A stretch of DNA of 18,739 nt. Source: an uncultured Lachnospiraceae bacterium. Its GTDB lineage: Bacteria > Bacillota > Clostridia > Lachnospirales > Lachnospiraceae. The first letter of the stretch is position 1. Every line of letters starts with the position of its first letter. The position numbers were made by a program, and so were the translations under genes. Shown here piece after piece: positions 1-7,817 of this stretch. The stretch spans positions 1 to 18,739 of the forward strand of contig CAJUPI010000061.1 in NCBI GenBank assembly GCA_910588125.1, read 5' to 3'. The notes below the pieces were generated by a model that was not told where the DNA came from, did not search any database, and saw only the letters and a program-made list of their open reading frames with translations.

Positions 1-104
1 GGACTTCTAAATCCCTGCAAAGTCAAAATCAGCAGACCCTTTCCCGCCGCTTCCCACTCCTTTTTCCATGGCTGAGTATTCTCAGAGATAAACTTAATGG
101 CATT
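1..104 (-). repeat. Dispersed intergenic repeat, copy A (partial, runs off the left edge)
   Basis: Read on the minus strand, this stretch matches the copy at 18611-18714 with 10 mismatches in 104 aligned bases and no gap. It carries the head variant with CTGAGAATACTCAG, the shared core CCATGGAAAAAGGAG followed by a GGGAAG-CGGCGGGAA motif, and the tail variant GACTTTGCAGGGATTTAGAA. The tail continues beyond the window. It lies 14 bases past the stop codon of the VirD4-like gene, so it may also form the 3-prime end of that transcript. Confidence 0.85.
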
Positions 105-118
105 GCAAAAGAGAGTCT

Positions 119-2272
119 TTATTTTTCATCTCTAATAATTGAAATTTTTTCCGGTTCTACACCAAATTGCGCTAATTTTTGTAGTATTTCTTTTCTGCTT
201 CCCAACTCTGAATCTAGAATGATTCCAATTTTATATAACCAATATATTACAATATATCCCTCCAATTCTCCTTTTTTTGCAAGCCCTTCCCACCATTCTT
301 TTACGCCAGCTAAGTTTTCCTTATTGATCTGTTTCATGTAATATTCACCGCGTTTCAAATCGATATAAGGGCCCATCATAGCAGAATATAAACCCATATT
401 GATTAAAAAAAATGGTTTTTTCTCATACACTCCCTTCTCTAAAATCTCCGGAACATCATAATGTTTGCCGTCAATAATAAGTTCATCGATTTCCTTCCTG
501 CGCAGCATATATCCCAGATTATTTTCGCAATCACAGGATTTATCTTTATACGGTTTATATCGTAGCGCCTCCAGAAAATGTCCAAATGCCTCCTTACAAT
601 CCCCATCTCCATAAGCTAAAAACCCGTGTTCCATTTCATATGCATATTTCGCCGCATCCCCCAGCAATGCATCTTCTTTATGAGCCTCCTCCATTACTTT
701 AAAAACTGAACTATCCAACAACTTTTTTAGATCTTTTTCAAAATTCAAAATCTGCCCATTTGATTCTTCCTCTTCGATTAATCCATCTCTTATATATAAT
801 CGATTTGCAATCTCTTCTCCATCAATCTCAATTCGCTGTTGATTGTTATGCTTTTCATAAAATCTTCGTATCTCAAAATCTCCTTTATCATAAAAATCAA
901 CATCTGGCAAAAAGGCATAATATGGCCTGTTTCTACCACATAGCATTAATGCTTGTCCACCTTCTTTATCTAGGTGCTGTAACGAAAAAACAGAAACCAG
1001 CGGCATCCTTCCTTCTCGGACCCTTCCACACAATGTGCTGATTTCCTCCAGTAAAGGTACCTCCCTGCTTGTTAAGAAAATCCAGTTATTACAATTTGAC
1101 TGAATTGTTTCCGTCTCATCTCCATAACGTTGATTTAGCTGATGTTTGCTTTGTACAATCAAACAGAATCGAATATTTCTGCTTCTGGCAGCCGTAATCA
1201 TAGCCGGAAAATCTTTGATTGTAGGGAGTGATGAAAACTCATCTAGAATATAGTTTACTCGTATCTTTGCCTGGCCACTGATATTTTCCTGAGTTTTATA
1301 TATCATATATTCATAACTTTGCTTCACAAAAAGAGAAATTAATGGATGAAACGTTGTTTTCTCATCTGGCATAATCAAAAAAATTGCCGTTTTTTCTTCA
1401 CTAAATTGATCAATCAACAATGTATTATTGGACAACATATCCATAAGATTTGGTTGAAATACAAAATAACGAACCTTTTGATCAAATGTGCTCACAATAC
1501 CCGCACGCGTATCGGAAGCAGTCTGAACAATTCCACTCAATGCTGGCGCTATTATTTCATCATCTTTAATATAACGCCAAATTGGTGATAGGGATGGCTG
1601 TAAATTATCAAATAACTGCCGTCTTAGTTTCAACACATTACTGATATTTACTGCCATCTCTGTTTGTTTATCTTCCACACACATTTTAAATAAAGTCAAT
1701 ACCAGTCCAAAAAACATATTTGCTGCACTGTCCTGCCAAAATGGATCACTACTTTTTGCATTAGCCGCCAATAGATTTGTAGCAATATCATTTACCATTT
1801 CACAAGCTCTGTCGATATCACCTTCTTGATAAAATCGATAGGGTATGCTCAACGGATTCCATCCGTCTCCTTTTATTGGATTCCTAAAATTTAATACAAT
1901 AATTTGATATCCCTGTTGTTCCAACTCAAAAGCGGTTCTATTATAAATTTCTGCTTTTGGATCAGAAATAATCATAGATTCTCCTGCCCATCCGAGCAGA
2001 CGGACCGTAGGCATCACAATAAGCCTTGTCTTTTTTGAGCCAGTCGAGCCAAGAACCAATGTATGAGTATCCTGACTATCTACATATATATTCCCACTCT
2101 CTTCATCCCATAATACAGGAACTCCGCCGCACCTCTCTGGCACATCTTCCATTTGTATGTATTTTCGAGATTTGACCTCAAATTTCTGATACTGCCTTTT
2201 CACATTGGAAAGTGGTTCCATATAATCGTCATAAATATCTGTTTTATCCGATCTATTCCCTGTCTTCATCAT
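119..2272 (-). CDS. Soluble VirD4/TraG-like P-loop ATPase with helical-repeat C-terminal tail
   Basis: 717 residues resembling the ATPase core of type IV coupling proteins. Seen: a Walker A-like segment GSTGSKKT at 75-82, then the family signature GESMIISDPKAEIY (97-110), DPFWQDSAANMF (176-187), a Walker B YILDEF (341-346) and LIVQS (371-375). The sixth Walker A position is Lys rather than Gly. Conjugative VirD4 proteins normally begin with membrane helices; here the P-loop starts within 75 residues of a polar N-terminus, so the protein looks cytosolic. Residues about 530-680 are helical and TPR/Sel1-like, an unusual extension. It is the last gene of a four-gene operon and overlaps the preceding stop codon by 20 bases; no good ribosome site is visible, suggesting translational coupling. 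Two ATGs occur in tandem (2272, 2269). No relaxase or secretion gene is nearby, so conjugation is unlikely; a motor or signalling ATPase in a conflict system is my inference. Confidence 0.88.
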   Translation of the reverse strand: MMKTGNRSDKTDIYDDYMEPLSNVKRQYQKFEVKSRKYIQMEDVPERCGGVPVLWDEESGNIYVDSQDTHTLVLGSTGSKKTRLIVMPTVRLLGWAGESMIISDPKAEIYNRTAFELEQQGYQIIVLNFRNPIKGDGWNPLSIPYRFYQEGDIDRACEMVNDIATNLLAANAKSSDPFWQDSAANMFFGLVLTLFKMCVEDKQTEMAVNISNVLKLRRQLFDNLQPSLSPIWRYIKDDEIIAPALSGIVQTASDTRAGIVSTFDQKVRYFVFQPNLMDMLSNNTLLIDQFSEEKTAIFLIMPDEKTTFHPLISLFVKQSYEYMIYKTQENISGQAKIRVNYILDEFSSLPTIKDFPAMITAARSRNIRFCLIVQSKHQLNQRYGDETETIQSNCNNWIFLTSREVPLLEEISTLCGRVREGRMPLVSVFSLQHLDKEGGQALMLCGRNRPYYAFLPDVDFYDKGDFEIRRFYEKHNNQQRIEIDGEEIANRLYIRDGLIEEEESNGQILNFEKDLKKLLDSSVFKVMEEAHKEDALLGDAAKYAYEMEHGFLAYGDGDCKEAFGHFLEALRYKPYKDKSCDCENNLGYMLRRKEIDELIIDGKHYDVPEILEKGVYEKKPFFLINMGLYSAMMGPYIDLKRGEYYMKQINKENLAGVKEWWEGLAKKGELEGYIVIYWLYKIGIILDSELGSRKEILQKLAQFGVEPEKISIIRDEK

Positions 2273-3905
2273 ATTTTTCTATTTGGTGCCCTTTCTCGTT
2301 TATTGACAATGCTTGTTTTATGTATTCACTTATTTTCAGGGAATTTTCTTCTGCTTTCTTATGTATCAATTTAATATCATTAACTAATGAAAAATCATAT
2401 TTCCCTTTTTGTTCAAATTCCTTTATAAAATTCCCCCAGATATAAGCAAGCTTATCTTTATTATTTATCAAATAATTCATAGCATCTTCATCATGTATCA
2501 TGTCCAGTATTTTATAAATATCATAAATAATTCCAACCTTTTTTTGATTCGCCTCCATACTGAATACTTCCATAAGCACTGGGACAATCTGTTTTTCCAC
2601 TCGTCTCTCCAGCTCCACTACCTTCTCCCACTCCATATCCCTTATATATAACAGTCTGTGCTTTAACATGACTTCTGCCAGGCGAATCCTGCTTCCTACA
2701 TCCATATAGTTCATTAAAAGTATTGCGATACTTATTTTTGCTGCTTCCATTACTCTTCCTGATGATTCACAAGTTGCTGCAATTAAAATCAATGTATTTT
2801 CCGTTGCATTCTGTTCATATAACTCCTTAAAATATAACAAAGCACGCTCATATTCTCCTTTTTCCCTCAAGCATATTGCTTTATTACGTAAAAATAATGC
2901 TTTGATTTTTCCTTCTGCTTTCTCTTTAATAAAGTGATTTTCCAGATCTGCTAAATAAAGCAATTCATCAAATTTTCCCAGGCTAATATATGCATTAAAT
3001 AAACTTTTTAAATAATCTTCCTCTATTCCCTTATTCATAGTCGTCTGTGACAGTGAAATGCCCCCATCTTCATTTCTAGTTATTCCAAAATAATCCTCTG
3101 CCATTTTTAGTGCTTTTTCCCTATAATTACGATTTGGTGAATCAGTTAATGCATCAATTAACTCAAATTTTAATTTTGGTATTGTGTCTTTCCATTTTTT
3201 ATATCCCTGTTCCATGATATGAACTCTATGCATCATCAAATTCATATCCTTGCAGAGCCTTCCGATTACTATGTAATCCATATAATCAATAGCATTATTT
3301 CCATTCATATTCCTAAGCTCATTTTTAAACCCGTCTACGTCTTCTTCTGCCACGCATTCTTTTAATCGGGAAGTAATTGCCTCACCCGTATTTTCCTCCT
3401 GTAAATTAATACGATCAAAGTCTAAATTTTCGTTCTCCCAGTTATTTTCCTCGAATCCATTTCGTCCCCAATATTTTTCCAAAAACTCTCTGACAGGCTC
3501 ATCATATTCCGTTGAATCTTCTAAAGAAAGGAAAAACGCAATATCCCGTTGAAGCCTAGTCAACGATTTTAAATTTTCTTCATCCTCCCAGTCACAGACC
3601 CCTGCGCCATATCCCCAATCCAATGCCTTTTCCTGTTCTGATGTCAATATTAAAAATGTTTTTTGAGGACATCTTAAATATCTTGCATATAATACCATTG
3701 CAAGCGCCGTATTAATCCTACGCACATCTATCACCAAAAACTCATCACTCATTATCTGCGACCATATCTCGGATGATAATGGTGACTCTTTTTCCAAGCA
3801 GATATAATCCATATTTTCTAATTTATTTTCACTCCGATCCCCCAAATGACAAATGAACGTATCATAAAATTTGCTGTTAAAAACGGTTGTAATATACTTG
3901 CTCAT
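2253..3905 (-). CDS. Helical-repeat (TPR-like) protein with TIR/deoxyribosyltransferase-like N-terminal domain
   Basis: 550 residues, no recognised family. Residues 1-130 read like a Rossmann-type TIR or nucleoside-deoxyribosyltransferase-like domain: a strand EFLVIDV (55-61), a segment NTALAMVLYARYL (65-77) at the place where that superfamily often has a N-x-x-x-E-L-G helix, a strand KTFLILT (82-88), and a final helix with LQRDIAFFL. The catalytic Glu expected in the helix is not obvious, so the domain may only bind. Residues about 205-430 are repeated amphipathic helices of TPR type, for example ALFLRNKAICLREKGEYERA (336-355). The start has a GGAGG ribosome site at suitable spacing and follows the protease-NTPase stop by 25 bases. 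It is likely the sensor or scaffold of the operon; this role is inference. Confidence 0.82.
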   Translation of the reverse strand: MSKYITTVFNSKFYDTFICHLGDRSENKLENMDYICLEKESPLSSEIWSQIMSDEFLVIDVRRINTALAMVLYARYLRCPQKTFLILTSEQEKALDWGYGAGVCDWEDEENLKSLTRLQRDIAFFLSLEDSTEYDEPVREFLEKYWGRNGFEENNWENENLDFDRINLQEENTGEAITSRLKECVAEEDVDGFKNELRNMNGNNAIDYMDYIVIGRLCKDMNLMMHRVHIMEQGYKKWKDTIPKLKFELIDALTDSPNRNYREKALKMAEDYFGITRNEDGGISLSQTTMNKGIEEDYLKSLFNAYISLGKFDELLYLADLENHFIKEKAEGKIKALFLRNKAICLREKGEYERALLYFKELYEQNATENTLILIAATCESSGRVMEAAKISIAILLMNYMDVGSRIRLAEVMLKHRLLYIRDMEWEKVVELERRVEKQIVPVLMEVFSMEANQKKVGIIYDIYKILDMIHDEDAMNYLINNKDKLAYIWGNFIKEFEQKGKYDFSLVNDIKLIHKKAEENSLKISEYIKQALSINEKGHQIEKYDEDRE

Positions 3906-3930
3906 CTTTTATATTCCTCCATTTTTATTT

Positions 3931-6042
3931 TTAATAATTTTTTTTACGAACTAAAGTTTTTACATATTGCTGTTGTTCCATTTTCTGATTTCTTCTTTCC
4001 ATCTCATTTAGCATATTTTTATAAAGATTAAATAATATTAAATTCTCAGGATGATTTTTAATCATTTCATAGTCTTTTATAATACGAATTCCGCTATCTA
4101 CTTCCTTTTTCTCTCCCCTGAGCCATTGTCCATGCTCCAGATCCTTGCCCATTTCCCTGAACCAACAATCGATTTTTTCACGCACTCCATCCTCTCTGTC
4201 ATCCAGCAGTTTATTCAAAAATACCCTTATTCTTCTTCCATGCTTTTCATTGATCGTATCTACTTCAAATTCCCTGACAGAAAATATCCCTTCAAGAAAA
4301 TTATGCCTGTTATCCTGACATGCCAACTCATATAATACTTTTGCCGTTAGATAATCCAATAAAATGGGATCGTTTATCCTTAAGGTATTATTTTCTTCTA
4401 TAAATGGATAATTCCACCAAAGTAAAAACTGAGCCTCCTCTTTTTCCACTCCCATCGAAAATCTGAGCCGCAATTCCTTTAATATATATTCAACTGTCAA
4501 TTTTTCTAATTCATCCTGCTCGTGTTCTTCCAGCCCGCATCCATATTCTACAATTGCCCGATATAATTCAAACTCATAATCCAATTGCTCCTTACCTTTA
4601 TCTGGGCATGGCAGTTCCCCCCTAAGCAAATAATGCATCCACATGGGATAACTTAAAATTGGTATATCCTTAATATACTCTGGCCAATTATTTTTTTCTG
4701 AAATTGCTTTAATATCTGTTGCGCTATAGCCTTTACAGCATATAATTCTGTTCCGCAATCGAACTAACAACCTTTCTTCATTCTTTTCCTGTAAAGCCTT
4801 TTCAGCATCAATCAAAAAATTACTTCTACATACGATCAAAATATGAATATTATGTTTTTTCAGTTCATCAGACCGCTTTTCAATTAATTTAAATAATGTT
4901 ATTTTTTCCTCTCTGCTTAATCGTTCTTTTTTCCACTTTTCCTTTATCAAATTCTGTTCTTTTCCACTACTCTTTTTCTCTATTCCCAGGAAGCCTTTCT
5001 CTCCATTCAACCAAAACCGTTCCAGCGGATCCATCACATAAACATTATCCTGGATCTTTTTCATGGATGGTGCCTTCAGACAAGTCTCCAATTTTTTCCA
5101 GTTATCTTCAAATACTAATTCCGGATGTTTTTTTCTTAAACAGTCCACCACGAAGCTCTTTCCCGCCCCATGATATCCACATAATATTCGAAAATAATCG
5201 TTGGGATTGCTTAAAAATCTTTCCAAAGCAACCTCCAAACAAAATATCTTCCGCATAGCATGGTTCTTGCGAATGTCCTCCTCATCCACAAAATCAGCCT
5301 CCGGAAATAAAGTGGGCCTTATATTTTTATGCATCTGCAGCATCAGATCATACATTCTTTGCCCATCTGTCATATATAACCTCGGAGTTTTATCTCCTAC
5401 ATCCCTGCTCAAAACAGCTATATACTGTTTTTTTCCATCTGAAGTTTCCAAAAACATACCCGTTCCGGAAAAACCGTCCAGAAAGCTTGAGTCTATTTCC
5501 ATAGGCCTCTTATATCTGTCTGGATCATATGTGACAATATAATCCAGCTTGGCGTTTTTATCTGAATCTATCTTAGGAGTTCTCATCACCGTACTGACAA
5601 AAACATCCCTTTCTGTTTTGGGCATAGTAGATGGATAGCCTGCTCCCTTCAACTCATCATCACAGCTTGCTCTACCAGCAATAAATAATGACTCTTTCAT
5701 CCAGCTTTCATATGGAATTTCTAACACTGCCCCATCATTGGGGGAACTTTTCTTATCAACTTGATATCCGTCCAGATAACATAAACGGCAAATTTTTTCT
5801 TTCCTCAATTGAAAAGCTTCCACAATTTCACAAGAATATGTTTTCTCCTCTTCTTCGCAATTTTCTCTTTCTAATAAACCAGAAGAAAATATCACTTTTA
5901 TTTCAAACTCTTTATTTTGGGGAAAGATATGAGCAGCTGTAAAAATATATGCATATTTTCTGTCTGGCGGCACATACAATACACCACTTCCTATTGGATT
6001 ATCTTCATAATCTATCCTTACAGTGGTATCATATCCTTCCAT
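3931..6042 (-). CDS. Trypsin-like serine protease fused to STAND/NACHT-like NTPase
   Basis: 703 residues in two parts. The N-terminal part (about 1-230) is a chymotrypsin-fold protease: GSGVLYV (18-24), TAAH with His38, an acidic residue in NDGAVLEIP (Asp103) and the nucleophile in DGFSGTGMF (Ser192), so the triad appears complete. There is no signal peptide. The second part is a P-loop NTPase: Walker A GYHGAGKS at 289-296, a likely Walker B VYVMDPLE (334-341), and a later strand ILIVCRSN resembling the STAND sensor Arg region. Near residues 560-590 a segment LLDYLTAKVLYELA resembles the NACHT/STAND winged-helix end. Protease-STAND fusions are known from bacterial conflict systems (AVAST-type and related). 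The start ATG has AAGGAG 11 bases upstream inside a duplicated 10-base sequence. Exact NTPase class is uncertain. Confidence 0.85.
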   Translation of the reverse strand: MEGYDTTVRIDYEDNPIGSGVLYVPPDRKYAYIFTAAHIFPQNKEFEIKVIFSSGLLERENCEEEEKTYSCEIVEAFQLRKEKICRLCYLDGYQVDKKSSPNDGAVLEIPYESWMKESLFIAGRASCDDELKGAGYPSTMPKTERDVFVSTVMRTPKIDSDKNAKLDYIVTYDPDRYKRPMEIDSSFLDGFSGTGMFLETSDGKKQYIAVLSRDVGDKTPRLYMTDGQRMYDLMLQMHKNIRPTLFPEADFVDEEDIRKNHAMRKIFCLEVALERFLSNPNDYFRILCGYHGAGKSFVVDCLRKKHPELVFEDNWKKLETCLKAPSMKKIQDNVYVMDPLERFWLNGEKGFLGIEKKSSGKEQNLIKEKWKKERLSREEKITLFKLIEKRSDELKKHNIHILIVCRSNFLIDAEKALQEKNEERLLVRLRNRIICCKGYSATDIKAISEKNNWPEYIKDIPILSYPMWMHYLLRGELPCPDKGKEQLDYEFELYRAIVEYGCGLEEHEQDELEKLTVEYILKELRLRFSMGVEKEEAQFLLWWNYPFIEENNTLRINDPILLDYLTAKVLYELACQDNRHNFLEGIFSVREFEVDTINEKHGRRIRVFLNKLLDDREDGVREKIDCWFREMGKDLEHGQWLRGEKKEVDSGIRIIKDYEMIKNHPENLILFNLYKNMLNEMERRNQKMEQQQYVKTLVRKKNY

Positions 6043-6060
6043 ATCCTTCCATCTCCTTTT
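6041..6060 (-). promoter_or_regulatory. Ribosome binding region of the protease-NTPase gene with tandem 10-base duplication
   Basis: Minus-strand sequence upstream of the start reads AAAAGG-AG then ATGGAAGGAT twice. Only the second ATG (6042) opens the long frame; the first (6052) meets TGA after seven codons. The duplication sets the distance between AAGGAG and the true start. Confidence 0.5.
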
Positions 6061-6078
6061 TAACTATAATACAGCTTT

Positions 6079-7176
6079 CTATATCTCGTTTAATTTCCCA
6101 CTAATCATCACAGATTTTGTGAGAATTACGGTTTCCTTCAATATACAAATCTTCGATTCCGCCCCAGAACAATATTGTTCTTTATCAATTTCTTCCAATC
6201 CATATGTATCAATCCAATTCGCATTGCAATATATCTTTATATCAGGAATATACTGCAATAATTTTCCCAGAAAAATCGGTGAGGGATGGCCACAGGTTCC
6301 ATCCGTACTGAGTAAAACGCGATCTGTTCTCAACAGAGCGTACAATAGTTCAGAAAAATTCCGTGCACTGCCATGATGAGGTATTTTTATAAAATCCACA
6401 TCCACTCCATTAGAATACCAATTCTGAATTCCCCGAATACATTCAGACGGCCATGCATCTCCTAAAAATGCCGCCTTGCTATTTCCATATTCCAATATAA
6501 AAGCAATGCTGGAGCCATTTGTCACACTGTTATCCTCAATAATCTGCTCTTTTACATACTCTGAAAGCTTTTTCTTCTTCAGAATCTGTTTGGCAGAATG
6601 AGTTTCTATAACCGTATCCTCTAATCTTCTTTTTTCTTTATTCCAAAATCTCATGTATTTTTCTAATCTTTCTCTTCCTGGACTGATTATCTTCAATACC
6701 ATCGGGCCTATTTCCAGCTTGTCCCCCTGGCAAATGCAAGATTCCACTTTATCTGTTAACCCCCTATTATCCAAGAACTGCAACAGATTTAGCGCTTTTG
6801 ATACTGTATGTTCCATCTGAGATTCATGTAAATATATCCTTTTTAAATCTTCCGGAAATGAATTGTCTGCTTTGATCTGTAATCTTTTCTCAATTCCCCG
6901 CCCTGTATTGATATATATTTTCTTTATCTCCGGCAATTCTTTCATTGCCATCATAGCTATCAATGCCCCACAAATATGATCATCATCAATATGCGTAAAA
7001 ATTAACGCATCTATTGTTTTCTTATTATCCAAAAATCGTTTTAAAATCGCATAGTATGTTTTTACTCCCGCTTTATCCCCGCCATCAATTAATATATAAT
7101 TTTCCTTATCCTTCTCTTCACATTTCAATACAAATAAATCGCCTTTTCCGGCCGGAAACATGAATACCTTTAGCAT
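6079..7176 (-). CDS. ComEC-like metallo-beta-lactamase-fold hydrolase
   Basis: 365 residues from the chosen ATG at 7176, which has an AAAAGG ribosome site about ten bases upstream. A GTG at 7218 would add 14 residues but its GGGAAG lies directly against it. Numbering from the longer form: ILIDGGD (42-48), the metal motif THIDDDH (75-81, an H-x-D-x-D-H variant as in the ComEC/Rec2 branch), FLGDA (251-255), and IPHHGS (279-284), with a second HP near 311. No signal peptide or membrane segment is seen, so it acts in the cytoplasm, unlike ComEC itself. It is the first gene of the four-gene operon, 36 bases before the protease-NTPase. MBL-fold nucleases or phosphodiesterases accompany STAND systems such as Avs type I; a nuclease or effector role here is inference. 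Confidence 0.88.
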   Translation of the reverse strand: MLKVFMFPAGKGDLFVLKCEEKDKENYILIDGGDKAGVKTYYAILKRFLDNKKTIDALIFTHIDDDHICGALIAMMAMKELPEIKKIYINTGRGIEKRLQIKADNSFPEDLKRIYLHESQMEHTVSKALNLLQFLDNRGLTDKVESCICQGDKLEIGPMVLKIISPGRERLEKYMRFWNKEKRRLEDTVIETHSAKQILKKKKLSEYVKEQIIEDNSVTNGSSIAFILEYGNSKAAFLGDAWPSECIRGIQNWYSNGVDVDFIKIPHHGSARNFSELLYALLRTDRVLLSTDGTCGHPSPIFLGKLLQYIPDIKIYCNANWIDTYGLEEIDKEQYCSGAESKICILKETVILTKSVMISGKLNEI

Positions 7177-7420
7177 AGCCGTCGTACCTTTTCCCTTCAC
7201 CCAACTCCCTTTGCTCACCTTCCCATATTATCAGCCACCAGTCTCCAAAGAGCAGGCGGTACATAGTCCACAGAATCTCCTCTGCTACCCCCTGCTCTCT
7301 GCTTAAAAACACTTTACCTTTTCTATGTCCGCCACCCGCATATCTCTGACAGCCATCTTGAACTACCGAATTCATAAAAGCAGCCGCTCAAACCGGCCCC
7401 TGCAAAATACCCTTTCCCCA
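7177..7420. other. Gap between BlaI-like gene and the four-gene operon
   Basis: 244 bases on the coding side of two minus-strand blocks. I see no hairpin followed by a T-run on the minus strand and no convincing -35/-10 pair. An 85-codon open frame spans 7118-7375 on the minus strand but runs into the hydrolase gene, has no family resemblance I can name, and is probably chance or a decayed fragment. Read-through from the BlaR1/BlaI promoter into the operon is therefore possible. Confidence 0.4.
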
Positions 7421-7798
7421 TCACTTCAGCAGTTTCTTAAGCTCCTCCGCATCCTCCTTTGACAACTTCCCGTCCCCGATAAATGCCGACACCAGGCGTC
7501 CAAAGGAATTGCCATAGCAGACCTCCACCATCTCCTTGGTCCATTTATGGATATGCTGCTCCTTGGTACATAAGGCATAGTATTCATTATATGGACTTGA
7601 CGTACTCCGCTCTGCCCGGATCATCCCCATCTTCTGCAGGCCATTTAAAAAAGTGTTTAAAGTCTGCACTTTCCATTCTTTCTTCCACTCATCCTTGGCC
7701 ACATCCATAATCTCCCGGAATGTCATGGGCCTCTTTTCCGCCCACAGAAGCTCCATAATCTGCAGCTCCGTATTGGTCAAACCATAATTTTTTTTCAT
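7421..7798 (-). CDS. BlaI/MecI/CopY-family transcriptional repressor
   Basis: 125 residues, the usual length for this family. The N-terminal winged helix is clear: LTNTELQIMELLWAEKRP (7-24), then a recognition region VQTLNTFLNGLQKMGMI (44-60). The C-terminal half is the dimerisation region with the family-type ending GKLSKEDAEELKKLL. The start has GAGGAG at suitable spacing and lies 19 bases after the stop of the M56 protease gene, so the two are co-transcribed. Family members bind a dyad at their own promoter and are inactivated when a BlaR1-type protease triggers their cleavage; here a matching dyad lies at the promoter upstream of the pair. The regulated target genes are not known; the operon immediately downstream is a candidate. 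Confidence 0.93.
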   Translation of the reverse strand: MKKNYGLTNTELQIMELLWAEKRPMTFREIMDVAKDEWKKEWKVQTLNTFLNGLQKMGMIRAERSTSSPYNEYYALCTKEQHIHKWTKEMVEVCYGNSFGRLVSAFIGDGKLSKEDAEELKKLLK

Positions 7799-7817
7799 CG
7801 GCCATCTCCTCTCATGG

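Noticed and set aside
119..2272. Conjugative element based on the VirD4-like gene
   Set aside because: No relaxase, VirB4, pilus or integrase gene, no membrane anchor in the protein, and the neighbours fit a conflict system better.
7118..7375. 85-codon minus-strand open frame overlapping the MBL hydrolase start
   Set aside because: No recognisable family, composition unlike a folded protein, and it overlaps the hydrolase gene by about 60 bases; more likely chance or a decayed fragment.
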